Part shown: in pieces, positions 27,446-35,271 of the stretch
Position numbering within the stretch: the stretch's first letter is position 1
Layout of the letters: every line of letters begins with the position of its first letter
DNA from: M3007 sp964484205
GTDB taxonomy: Bacteria; Bacteroidota; Bacteroidia; Chitinophagales; Saprospiraceae
Assembly (NCBI GenBank): GCA_964484205.1
Contig: CAZAEZ010000029.1
Span: 1 to 64,000 of the forward strand
Reading direction: 5' to 3'
DNA: 64,000 nt
The notes under the pieces: model-generated
The model's database searches: none
The model's input: only the letters and a program-made list of their open reading frames with translations
Told to the model about the DNA's origin: nothing
Translations under genes and position numbers: made by a program

Positions 27446-27478
27446 AGTGAGGGTGTGACTCGAAGTCACACCCTCACT
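27446..27478. terminator. 15-bp perfect hairpin between convergent genes
   Basis: AGTGAGGGTGTGACT and its exact reverse complement flank a 3-base loop. It lies between the stop of the PPC-like gene and the stop of the antiporter gene. There is no T-tract, so it may be an attenuating or mRNA-stabilising hairpin. Confidence 0.5.
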
Positions 27479-27586
27479 GGTGTTCAGGAAAACCTGAAAC
27501 GACCGTTGGTTATTTCCGGTTTAACCGCTCCACCCGGCGATCCGGAAACTTCCCCGACCAGGCCATGCACAAGCCTGCGAAACAAA

Positions 27587-28816
27587 TCAGCCCGATGCGC
27601 GCGCCAACCGCCCAATCGTCAGGCCCTGCACCAGAATAGAAAACGCCACAACGAAATAGGTCAGCGTCACCCAAAGATCCTTGCCCAGTTCCGGCGTAAG
27701 CGACAGCGCCAGGGCAATCGAGATGCCGCCGCGCAGCCCGCCCCAGGTCAGGATCAGAATCGTCCGGCGGGTCATTTCGCCGCGCAGGCGGATGATCTGA
27801 GCCGGCACCCATACGGAAGTAAACCGCGCCAGCAGGACCATTACAATCGAGATAATGCCAAGAATCACGTAGTCGGTCGTCCAGTGCAGCACCACCAGTT
27901 CGAGGCCGATGAGCACGAATAAAATGGCGTTCAGGGTTTCATCGAGCAGCTCCCAGAATTTGTCCACGTACTCGGCCGTCAGGTCCGACATGGCGTAGCG
28001 TTTGCCTTGGTTGCCGATGAGTATGCCGGCCACCACCATGGCCAGTGGCCCGGAAATGTGCAGGCGGTCGGCCAGCGCATAGCCACCCATGACGACGGCC
28101 AGGGTGATCAGCACTTCCACTTTGTAATTGTCGATGCTGCGCATCAGGACAAATCCGGCATACCCGGCGCCCAAACCGAGCAATACGCCGCCACCGGCTT
28201 CGCGCAGGAACAGCAGGCCGACATCGGTCCATTGCATGGCTTCCGGGTGCAGGGCCACCTCCAGAATCGTCAGGAAAACTACCACTGCCACGCCGTCGTT
28301 GAACAGCGATTCGCCGGCAATTTTCATTTCCAGCGATTTGTCGATGCGCGCTGCTTTCAAAATACCCAGCACGGCAATCGGGTCGGTTGGGGAGATCAGC
28401 GAACCGAACAGCAGGCAATACAAAAACGGCATCGGCATGCCGAACCAGCCCAGCAGGTAATAGGCGCCCGTGCCCACGATGAACGTGCTCAGCACCACAC
28501 TGATGGTGGAAAACAGAATGACCGCCAGTTTCACCTTTTTTAATTCCTCCAGGCGGACATGGATGGCCCCGGCAAACAGCATGAAACCCAGCATCACTTC
28601 CATCAGCAATTTGGAAAAATCAATGCCGGTCATCAACGCGGTCAAATCAGCCAGCGCAGGCGGGTATAGCCTGCCCAACGCCACCAGCGCAATGGACGTC
28701 AGCAAGGCGATCAGCATCAGCCCGATGGCTGACGGGAGTTTGATGAACCGGTAATTGATATAGGCAAAAGACGCCGAAAGGACGATCAGGATGGCAAACG
28801 TGTCGAACAGGTTCAT
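27587..28816 (-). CDS. Na+/H+ antiporter, CPA1 (NhaP) family
   Basis: The 409-residue protein has about twelve hydrophobic transmembrane segments. It exchanges Na+ or K+ for protons across the inner membrane for pH and salt homeostasis. The CPA1 motifs SLISPTDPIAVLGI (about residues 141-154) and GESLFNDGVAVVVF (about 167-180), which includes the ND pair of the ion site, are intact. There is no C-terminal regulatory domain, so it is a minimal version. Ion preference cannot be read from sequence. Transcribed alone. Confidence 0.92.
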   Translation of the reverse strand: MNLFDTFAILIVLSASFAYINYRFIKLPSAIGLMLIALLTSIALVALGRLYPPALADLTALMTGIDFSKLLMEVMLGFMLFAGAIHVRLEELKKVKLAVILFSTISVVLSTFIVGTGAYYLLGWFGMPMPFLYCLLFGSLISPTDPIAVLGILKAARIDKSLEMKIAGESLFNDGVAVVVFLTILEVALHPEAMQWTDVGLLFLREAGGGVLLGLGAGYAGFVLMRSIDNYKVEVLITLAVVMGGYALADRLHISGPLAMVVAGILIGNQGKRYAMSDLTAEYVDKFWELLDETLNAILFVLIGLELVVLHWTTDYVILGIISIVMVLLARFTSVWVPAQIIRLRGEMTRRTILILTWGGLRGGISIALALSLTPELGKDLWVTLTYFVVAFSILVQGLTIGRLARASG

Positions 28817-29021
28817 ACAAAGTGTGTGTTAGGCGGGGATAAAGATAAGGGCGTGTTTTTATTTCAATTAGCGGGCTGCAGGCGGCGCTAAAACGTAGGA
28901 GGCACAAGCTGTTTGACAAGGCTAAAATCAAGAGAATCCACATCTGAGCATAACTAAACGGCTGAAAATCAGAATTATAAAATAAAACGTTTTTGTTTTA
29001 TAAAAAAATTAAAATAAAAAC

Positions 29022-29053
29022 ATTTGTTTTTAAAAACAAATAGTTTAGTTTTG
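29022..29053 (+). promoter_or_regulatory. promoter overlapped by a 20-bp palindrome
   Basis: TTTG (29023-29026), 19 bases, TAGTTTTG (29046-29053) fits the Bacteroidota promoter consensus well. A perfect 20-bp palindrome, ATTTGTTTTTAAAAACAAAT (29022-29041), covers the -33 box and most of the spacer, which is the layout of a repressor operator. The surrounding 28976-29050 is strongly A/T-rich. It drives the gene at 29099. Confidence 0.6.
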
Positions 29054-29098
29054 TATCGGCTTTTAAAACAAATACCACTAGTAAACAACAAACGAGCT

Positions 29099-29500
29099 AT
29101 GGACCTTTTAATTTTTGAAAGCAAATACGGCACAAAAGTCGTCGCAGTTTCCAATCTGTATGAGACACTGAAATTGCCTGCCGCACAATACGGCACACAG
29201 GTGCGCAAATGGCTGAAAGACCTGTATGAATTCCACGAAGGCATCCGCCGTCCGCAACCCCTGCGTGATTTTGCCAAACGCCCCCGGCCCGGTGAACCGA
29301 TGGAAGACTTTTTTATCACGCTCGAACTGGCCAAACTCATCGCACTGCGCACCAACAGTAAACAAAAACTGAAATACGCCCGGTTACTGGACCTTGCCGC
29401 CCAAAACGGCCAGATGGACCTGTTTCGGCACGGGCCGGCAAACAACCCGACTCCGCCACCGGTTACCCGCACCCGGACACGAGCGCGCCGGGCCGCCTGA
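29099..29500 (+). CDS. AntA/AntB-antirepressor-like protein
   Basis: The product is 133 residues from the ATG at 29099. The pattern VSNLYETL...VRKWLKDLYEF...FFITLELAKLIAL followed by a basic KQKLKYARLLD resembles the AntA/AntB fold of phage antirepressors (LHEFL...DFFLTLDMAKELA...KARRYFI). Those proteins bind DNA or repressors. The C-terminal 25 residues are Pro/Arg/Thr-rich and very basic. No phage genes are nearby, so it is a chromosomal family member. The family assignment is by motif only and needs a profile search. The palindrome in its promoter suggests autoregulation. Confidence 0.55.
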   Translation: MDLLIFESKYGTKVVAVSNLYETLKLPAAQYGTQVRKWLKDLYEFHEGIRRPQPLRDFAKRPRPGEPMEDFFITLELAKLIALRTNSKQKLKYARLLDLAAQNGQMDLFRHGPANNPTPPPVTRTRTRARRAA

Positions 29501-29683
29501 ATGCGCTGCGCCGAAACGTTGGGCCGGGCTCGGGGCTGCACATTTTTAGGCGCCGGTTTGTTCTTTCCGCCGCACTTCGACAGCCGTTGACAGCTTCGGA
29601 ACGTTCAAGTTTTTAACCTTCCAATTCCGTACGCCCCATTTTTTAGCTTGCAACAACTAAAATCAACTTATATATCCGCATTA

Positions 29684-30100
29684 ATGAAAAAATTGAACGT
29701 GTATTTCAGTTTTCCGGGAACCTGCGAGGAAGCCCTGAATTTTTACAAAAGCTGTTTTGGCGGCGAAATTATTGCCATGAATCGCTTCGGCGACAGCCCG
29801 GTGGAAACCGCCGATGCGCACAAACAGCGCGTCATGCACGCCGAATTCAAATCGGACGATATTTATTTCATGGCTTCGGATACCATGCCGGATGCCGGTG
29901 AATCTGCTGTTGCCGGAAATATCGTTCAGCTCAGCATCAACCTCACGGATGGGGCAGAACAGGAACGCATTTTCAACAAACTGGCCGAAGGCGGTACGGT
30001 ACAAATGCCGCTGCAGGAAACATTCTGGGGCGCCGTGTTTGGCATGCTGACGGATAAATACGGTGTCCGGTGGATGCTGAATCGCGAGCTGGGGGGCTAG
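29684..30100 (+). CDS. VOC family protein (PhnB/glyoxalase-like)
   Basis: The product is 138 residues from the ATG at 29684. The N-terminus LNVYFSFPGTCEEALNFYKSCFGG and the C-terminal WGAVFGMLTDKYGVRWMLN are the hallmarks of the PhnB-like branch of the vicinal-oxygen-chelate superfamily, built from two beta-alpha-beta-beta-beta units. Members include dioxygenases, glyoxalases and resistance proteins, and the branch seen here has no settled activity. It is transcribed alone and ends at a terminator at 30220-30265. Confidence 0.85.
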   Translation: MKKLNVYFSFPGTCEEALNFYKSCFGGEIIAMNRFGDSPVETADAHKQRVMHAEFKSDDIYFMASDTMPDAGESAVAGNIVQLSINLTDGAEQERIFNKLAEGGTVQMPLQETFWGAVFGMLTDKYGVRWMLNRELGG

Positions 30101-30545
30101 TTGATCCTCCATTACGCAAAGTTAAGATCGATGCTACCGGTGAATACGCTCGTTTGAGCAGTGTTAGTATCGTTGCTGCAACGCGGTTTTCACCCTGCTT
30201 TCATGGTAGTTCAAATTTTAAAGCGTCCGGCTCATTTTCTTCTGAACCGGACGCTTTGTTTTTATTGGCTGCTATCCCCTCAAACCAGGCTTTTTTAGCC
30301 GGAGAGGTTTCATCTGCGAGGCACGAGCAGGTGAAATCTCGTAAACGACTTTCTTCCACGATGAGGTGACACCTTCTCCTGCGTCGAAAATGTCACCTCA
30401 TCGCTACCCCCTCAACTAAAGTTGACGACATTGGACTGCGCGTCACGCCAACAACGCACACGGCATCATTACTTTCGCAACCCACTTTACGTTGAGTATA
30501 AAATATTAATCCCATGTGCGCAGATGCCAAATTATATTTACGCAC
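30101..30545. other. intergenic region rich in hairpins
   Basis: Apart from a terminator (30220-30265), this stretch has two further hairpins: arms 30303-30316 / 30327-30340 (two mismatches) and arms 30360-30371 / 30391-30402 (perfect, 12 bp). A TACTTTCG box at 30470-30477 may be a relic of the ara promoter. No intact gene is seen. Confidence 0.6.
30220..30265 (+). terminator. Rho-independent terminator of VOC gene
   Basis: AAAGCGTCCGG (30220-30230) pairs with CCGGACGCTTT (30247-30257) and is followed by GTTTTTATT on the plus strand. Confidence 0.75.
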
Positions 30546-30626
30546 ACGAAGAATGTTGTCACTGGTACAGACTACGGCACCGACAGCGTCCGGTCGATCG
30601 TCGTGGACGCTGAAAATGGTCGGGAA
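30546..30626 (+). pseudogene. araB: araB remnant (L-ribulokinase N-terminal codons)
   Basis: In one frame these bases encode KNVVTGTDYGTDSVRSIVVD followed by AENGRE. This is the N-terminus of bacterial L-ribulokinase, including the GTDYGTDSVR nucleotide-binding segment. The codon where the initiator would stand is ACG (30546-30548), one transition from ATG, and the usual isoleucine after VV is ACT (Thr) instead of ATT. The remaining ~530 codons are missing; the frame meets a stop 33 bases later. It is joined directly to an araD remnant in another frame, so the gene is non-functional. Confidence 0.8.
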
Positions 30627-30630
30627 CCGG

Positions 30631-30702
30631 GCAGCCGAAGCCCTGATCCGGAAACATAACGCGCGCAAACACGGCGCCGGCGCTTATTACGGACAACAAT
30701 AA
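30631..30702 (+). pseudogene. araD: araD remnant (L-ribulose-5-phosphate 4-epimerase C-terminal codons)
   Basis: The frame encodes AAEALIRKHNARKHGAGAYY then GQQ and a stop. This corresponds to the conserved C-terminal end of AraD proteins (…DKHYLRKHG.KAYYGQ in E. coli). Everything upstream of about the last 20 codons is absent. Its frame differs from that of the araB remnant. The intact symporter gene starts 32 bp after its stop codon, the spacing of an operon. Confidence 0.75.
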
Positions 30703-30734
30703 GCACATCAAAACTTAACCATAAACAGCTAGCA

Positions 30735-32489
30735 ATGACCGTATTATCTACCCTCGACTGGATTTTTATCGCTGCATATTTCACGCTCATCCTGGGCATA
30801 GCCTGGTGGGTGATCCGCCAAAAAAACGAGACCTCCGACGAGTACTTCCTCGCCGGTCGAAATTTGGGTTGGTTTGTGGTCGGCGCTTCGATTTTTGCCT
30901 CGAACATCGGCTCCGAACACATCGTCGGACTGGCCGGATCCGGCGCCACCGACGGGGTTGCCATGGCGCACTACGAATTGCACGCCTGGTGCCTGCTGGT
31001 CCTGGGTTGGGTGTTGGCGCCTTTTTACATGCGCTCCCGGATTTTCACCATGCCGGAATTTCTTGAAAAGCGCTTTTCACCGACCGCCCGGTGGGTACTT
31101 TCGGTGATCTCCCTGGTTGCCTACGTGCTCACAAAAGTGGCGGTGGGCATTTTCGCCGGCGGCATTGTTTTTGGCGTCCTGATCCCGGAAATGAACCTGT
31201 TTGGGCTGAACAGTTTCTGGGTCGGCTCCATTCTGGTCATCGTGCTCACGGGGGTGTACACCATCCTCGGCGGCTTGCGGGCCGTGGCATACACCGAGGC
31301 CATCCAAACCGTCATTCTCATTCTTGGTTCCGCGCTGGTTACCTGGTATGGCCTGGAAGCGCTCGGCGGTTGGGGCGAACTGCGCCGGATTGCCGGATCT
31401 GAAATGTTCAACCTGTGGAAACCCCTCGTACCTGCCGGCATGGAAGGCACCTGGGCGCCCATTAAGACCGACACCCAAATGGCCTGGTATTTCAACGGCA
31501 ACTATCCCTGGCTGGGCATGTTGTTCTGCGCGCCAATCATTGGTTTATGGTACTGGTGTACCGACCAGTATATCGTCCAGCGCATGCTCGGGGCATCCAG
31601 CCTGACGGAGGCGCGGCGCGGAACCATTGCCGCTTCATTTTTCAAACTGCTGCCTGTCTTTATTTTTATTATTCCGGGCCTGATCTGTTTTGCCCTGGCT
31701 GCCAGCGGAAAAATGCCGACGATCAGTGACGCCATGCTCGACAGCGAGGGCAATCTGATCAATGCCAATGCCCAACAAGCCTTCCCGCTGCTGGTGGCTT
31801 CCGTGCTGCCCGCCGGCATCCGGGGAATTGTGGTGGCCGGTTTGCTGGCTGCCCTGATGAGCTCGCTGGCCGGCGTGTTCAACGCGTCGTCCACCCTGTT
31901 CACCATGGATTTGTATTCAAAATTCAAACCGAACACTTCGGAAAAAAGCCTGGTGCGCGTGGGCCGGATTGCCACAGCAGTGATGGTGGTAATCGGCTTG
32001 CTGTGGATACCCGTGATCCAGGGCAGCCGCGGGCTGTACGATTACCTGCAAAGTGTGCAGGGCTACCTGGCGCCGCCAATTTTCGTGGTATTCTTTTTTG
32101 GTGTGTTCAACAAACGGCTGAACGCCAAAGGCTGTCTGGCCGCCCTCATCGTCGGCTTCCTCATGGGGCTTTTCCGCCTGGCGGTCGATACGCCGGTTAT
32201 TTTGTCGGAAACGTTCCGCTACGAGGAAGGCTCCTTTTTCTGGATTATCAACAATATATTTTTCCAATACTACAGCCTGCTCATTTTCCTGGTGTCGGCA
32301 GCAGTCATGGTTGGCGTAAGTTATGCGACTGAAAAACCGTCGTACGAACGCATCAGCGGTCTGACCTTCGGTACGGTCACTGCCGATCACAAAGCCGAAA
32401 CACGATCCAGCTACACGCGGAACGATGTACTGGCCTCCGTGCTGGTCGTCCTACTGATCATTGCCGCTTATTTGTACTTCAACGGGTAG
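30735..32489 (+). CDS. sodium/solute symporter (SSS/SGLT family)
   Basis: The 584-residue protein has about 14 transmembrane segments. The family motifs are present: an N-terminal SDEYFLAGRNLGWFVVGASI (about residues 34-53), the sodium-site region SNIGSEHIVGLAG (55-67) and the later GLLAALMSSLAGVFNASSTL (about 375-395). The SGLT branch imports sugars or polyols with Na+. The arabinose-gene scar just upstream suggests that it once belonged to, and may still serve, a pentose operon. That is inference; the substrate is not readable from sequence. Confidence 0.92.
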   Translation: MTVLSTLDWIFIAAYFTLILGIAWWVIRQKNETSDEYFLAGRNLGWFVVGASIFASNIGSEHIVGLAGSGATDGVAMAHYELHAWCLLVLGWVLAPFYMRSRIFTMPEFLEKRFSPTARWVLSVISLVAYVLTKVAVGIFAGGIVFGVLIPEMNLFGLNSFWVGSILVIVLTGVYTILGGLRAVAYTEAIQTVILILGSALVTWYGLEALGGWGELRRIAGSEMFNLWKPLVPAGMEGTWAPIKTDTQMAWYFNGNYPWLGMLFCAPIIGLWYWCTDQYIVQRMLGASSLTEARRGTIAASFFKLLPVFIFIIPGLICFALAASGKMPTISDAMLDSEGNLINANAQQAFPLLVASVLPAGIRGIVVAGLLAALMSSLAGVFNASSTLFTMDLYSKFKPNTSEKSLVRVGRIATAVMVVIGLLWIPVIQGSRGLYDYLQSVQGYLAPPIFVVFFFGVFNKRLNAKGCLAALIVGFLMGLFRLAVDTPVILSETFRYEEGSFFWIINNIFFQYYSLLIFLVSAAVMVGVSYATEKPSYERISGLTFGTVTADHKAETRSSYTRNDVLASVLVVLLIIAAYLYFNG

Positions 32490-32559
32490 AGGCAAACTCG
32501 CATTCAACTATTCCGGCCTATTGAGGCTCGGTATATCAAAAATATCCAACCCGAAAAAC

Positions 32560-33138
32560 TCATTCCCCAAACAACGCCTGCTCCACGATCTGACATAAAA
32601 TATGCCCGATCAGAATATGGGCTTCCTGGATGCGCGGCGTATCCGTTGAAGGGATGTTTAACAACACCCGGCAAAGCCCGGCCAGTTTTCCGCCGGTACT
32701 TCCGGTCATGCCCACAACCGCCATGCCCACCGCTGCGGCTTTTTCAGCAGCCCGGAGGATGCTTGCCGAGTTGCCGGAGGTACTGATCGCCACCAGCACG
32801 TCGCCCGGGCGGCCGGCGGCTTCCACCATGCGGGCAAACACCTGTTCGTAGCCGTAATCGTTGGCCACGGCGGTCAGGTAGGAGGAATTGACGTGCAAGG
32901 CTTCGGCAAATAGTGGCGCCCGGTCGGTGTAGAACCGGCCCGATAGCTCGGCCGCAATATGCTGGGCGTCCGCTGCGCTGCCGCCGTTGCCGCAAAAAAG
33001 CACTTTTCCGCCCACCCGGAAGGCTTGCGTCAGCAGTTCGGCGGTCTGTTCAATTTTTTCCAGCAAATACACATCGGTCAAAAGCGCCTGTTTTACGGCG
33101 ATACTTTCGCGGATTGATTTTTCAATTATGGTGTTCAT
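32560..33138 (-). CDS. gmhA: phosphoheptose isomerase (SIS domain)
   Basis: The product is 192 residues from the ATG at 33138, the same length as E. coli GmhA. It converts sedoheptulose 7-phosphate to D-glycero-D-manno-heptose 7-phosphate, the first step to LPS or S-layer heptoses. The SIS core VLFCGNGGSAADAQHIAAEL (about residues 45-64) and the VAISTSGNS phosphate loop are present, with RIQEAHILIGH near the C-terminus. It is the last gene of the polysaccharide operon, 17 bp after the isoprenoid-synthase-like gene. Confidence 0.9.
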   Translation of the reverse strand: MNTIIEKSIRESIAVKQALLTDVYLLEKIEQTAELLTQAFRVGGKVLFCGNGGSAADAQHIAAELSGRFYTDRAPLFAEALHVNSSYLTAVANDYGYEQVFARMVEAAGRPGDVLVAISTSGNSASILRAAEKAAAVGMAVVGMTGSTGGKLAGLCRVLLNIPSTDTPRIQEAHILIGHILCQIVEQALFGE

Positions 33139-33155
33139 TTTCCTAAAATTCCAGA

Positions 33156-34130
33156 TTAACAGGGGGCAATCAATGCTTTCACGGTGTACCACCAATTTTG
33201 CCGGCGAGCCATATCCACAACCATGGCTTTCCGGTCGTCGAGCGGCAAAGTTCCGTGCTTTTTTTTCAACAGGCTGTACCGGCGCAGACAAACCCGCGTG
33301 ATGGCGGCCAAAAAATGTACGGTGCACACGGTTGTTTCCCGGCGGTATTGCGTGCCGGGCATTTGCCGGATTGCCCGGGTCAGCGCAGCGAATTGATCCG
33401 AAAAAATGGCTTCGAGTTGCTCCGGCGCATTTTTTTTCAAAAAAAACACCGCCGGGGTGGGCGTCTTGTTTTTCCGGTCGAACCATACGTCAAAAATATC
33501 GTCGCAGAGCTGAACAAACCCACCCAATTCAAATGCCAGCGCCGCGTTTGCGGCATCCGGCGCATCGTCGAGCAAGCGGCGGAACAACAGGACAGAAAAT
33601 CCGCCTTTTTGTTTTGTGTTTTCTGTCAGTGCCGTTTCGGAAAGCGGCGGCTCCACCAATTGCCGGCTCGAAAATTCCAATTGATACACCCGGTTCAGGT
33701 CGGCCCGGAAGGCCGGCAGTTCGGCGGGCGGAATTTCAGCATACACCAACTGCAATAAATGCAGGGCCAGGCCATCGTCGTCGAGCAGAGTCCCCAGTGC
33801 TTCCGGACGATCGGGCAGTGCACGTTGATGGCTGAGCCCGTCGGCCGAGTCGTCGAATGCACAGGCCAGGGCGGCCAACCTGGAAAAACGGCGCCTTTCC
33901 GCAAGGCTGATCTTTCGCCCGCGCAGCCGGCAAAAAACGGCGCTCAAAAATGCCGTTCCGTAAAAATAATGGCGCCAGCGATTGCCCGCCAGGTTTCTGA
34001 AAAGTTGATTGGATGGCAGTTTCAGATCGTTGTGCGCACGGGTTTTCCAATAAACACCGGCTCGCGCAAAATGCCCAAACAACCGGATGGTCGCGGCAAA
34101 CAGGAAAAACCAGTGGGTGACATGGCGCAT
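33156..34130 (-). CDS. class 1 isoprenoid-synthase-fold protein
   Basis: The product is 324 residues from the ATG at 34130, which overlaps the stop of the upstream acyltransferase as TGATG and implies translational coupling. It is largely helical. Two Asp-rich motifs, FDDSADG (about residue 92) and LCDDIFDVWFD (about residue 216), resemble the Mg2+-diphosphate sites of the trans-isoprenyl/squalene synthase fold. A KGGFSVLLFRRLL segment precedes the second motif, as in Bacteroidota proteins of this class. The true substrate is unknown. A link to lipid carriers for the polysaccharide made by the operon is inference. Confidence 0.7.
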   Translation of the reverse strand: MRHVTHWFFLFAATIRLFGHFARAGVYWKTRAHNDLKLPSNQLFRNLAGNRWRHYFYGTAFLSAVFCRLRGRKISLAERRRFSRLAALACAFDDSADGLSHQRALPDRPEALGTLLDDDGLALHLLQLVYAEIPPAELPAFRADLNRVYQLEFSSRQLVEPPLSETALTENTKQKGGFSVLLFRRLLDDAPDAANAALAFELGGFVQLCDDIFDVWFDRKNKTPTPAVFFLKKNAPEQLEAIFSDQFAALTRAIRQMPGTQYRRETTVCTVHFLAAITRVCLRRYSLLKKKHGTLPLDDRKAMVVDMARRQNWWYTVKALIAPC

Positions 34131-35212
34131 CAGGTAATATTTTTCCCGAAGGGTAAAGTCCGGATCACCGAAACAGCGGCAAAACTCAACAACGCCACCG
34201 AAGCGGCTACCACCGGTATGCCAAGTGCCGGATGGATAAAACTGTGTCCGAACCCAAGCACGGTGAGCCCGTCCATCAGCAAGACGTGGATCAGGTAAAT
34301 CCCGAAACTCGCCGCAGCAAACCGGCCTTCCACGCTCCGGAGCGGCCCTGTGTTCCAGCCGTGGCGCGCCACAAGCATCCAACCGACAGCACCCAGGGTA
34401 GATGTGGGCGTGAGGTAGTCGAAAAAGAAAGGCTGAAATGTCCCGGAGCGCACACTCAACCCAAAGGTGCCCAGCACGCTGACGGCAGTGGTCAGGGCAA
34501 TCAATACCCAACCCCAGGCAACCAGCCGGCCGCGCGCGTACCCCCAGGGTTCAATGCCGCGGCGGGTTTGGGCTTCATCGGCGGCTGCTTTATTGCCCAG
34601 GTAATAGCCCAGCACAAAATGCCCCAGGTGGTTGGTGAACAGTTCGATGCTCAGGCCAAAGCGGAGATCAAAGCAGTACAGCAGTGCTTTGTATACCCAG
34701 GTACCCAAAATACACAGGGCGAAAAAATAGTAGAAGTCGCGCTCGGGGGCTTGTTGCACCCAGGGCCGCAGCACCGGATACATGAGGTACAGGCCCAAAA
34801 TGAGATAGATAAACCACAAATGATAATGCACCGGCCCTTCCAGCACCTGCGCCAGCGCCTGCCCCAACGCAGCGGGATCATGGTGTGCGAAAAAATTGTA
34901 CACCAGGTAAACCGCCATCCAAAAGAGTGCAGGAATCAGTACCCGCACGAAACGTTTTTTCAGAAAAATACCCGTCGGATAGTTTTTCCCAAACAGCAAA
35001 AACCCGCTGAGCATCACAAACAGGTTTACGGAGGGTCGGCCCAGCGCATCCCAGCCGGCGCCCGCCCACCAGTGTCCGGCGCCCGGCCCCGGGAAGTTTT
35101 GGGCAACCTGCGCCGACACATGAATGACGATCACCAGCAGGGTGGCTGCGTTGCGCAGGCGGTCGGCCCAGGGGAGTACTGCTGTTGTGGTTTGTGTTGC
35201 TTGTGTTTGCAC
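34130..35212 (-). CDS. acyltransferase 3 family membrane protein
   Basis: This is a 360-residue polytopic protein with about ten transmembrane segments. The motif near residue 17 (DRLRNAATLLVIVIHV, with the conserved histidine) and NLFVMLSGFLLFG are typical of the OafA/NodX acyltransferase 3 family, which adds acetyl or other acyl groups to surface sugars. It probably O-acetylates the glycan made by this operon. It follows rmlB by 59 bp and overlaps the next gene by one base. Confidence 0.87.
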   Translation of the reverse strand: MQTQATQTTTAVLPWADRLRNAATLLVIVIHVSAQVAQNFPGPGAGHWWAGAGWDALGRPSVNLFVMLSGFLLFGKNYPTGIFLKKRFVRVLIPALFWMAVYLVYNFFAHHDPAALGQALAQVLEGPVHYHLWFIYLILGLYLMYPVLRPWVQQAPERDFYYFFALCILGTWVYKALLYCFDLRFGLSIELFTNHLGHFVLGYYLGNKAAADEAQTRRGIEPWGYARGRLVAWGWVLIALTTAVSVLGTFGLSVRSGTFQPFFFDYLTPTSTLGAVGWMLVARHGWNTGPLRSVEGRFAAASFGIYLIHVLLMDGLTVLGFGHSFIHPALGIPVVAASVALLSFAAVSVIRTLPFGKNIT

Positions 35213-35271
35213 GAGGGAAAGTTACCAGCCCGGAGCAATAAGTTGGTTTTATTCACAAACAATTCCGCCGC

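Noticed and set aside
28817..29021. tRNA or structured RNA in the A/T-rich region
   Set aside because: I found no cloverleaf or conserved T-loop; only A/T palindromes are present. No tRNA or rRNA was recognised anywhere in the window.
30514..30702. Intact small gene of 62 codons
   Set aside because: Read in the two proper frames, the DNA is an araB start joined to an araD end; the open frame across both is accidental.
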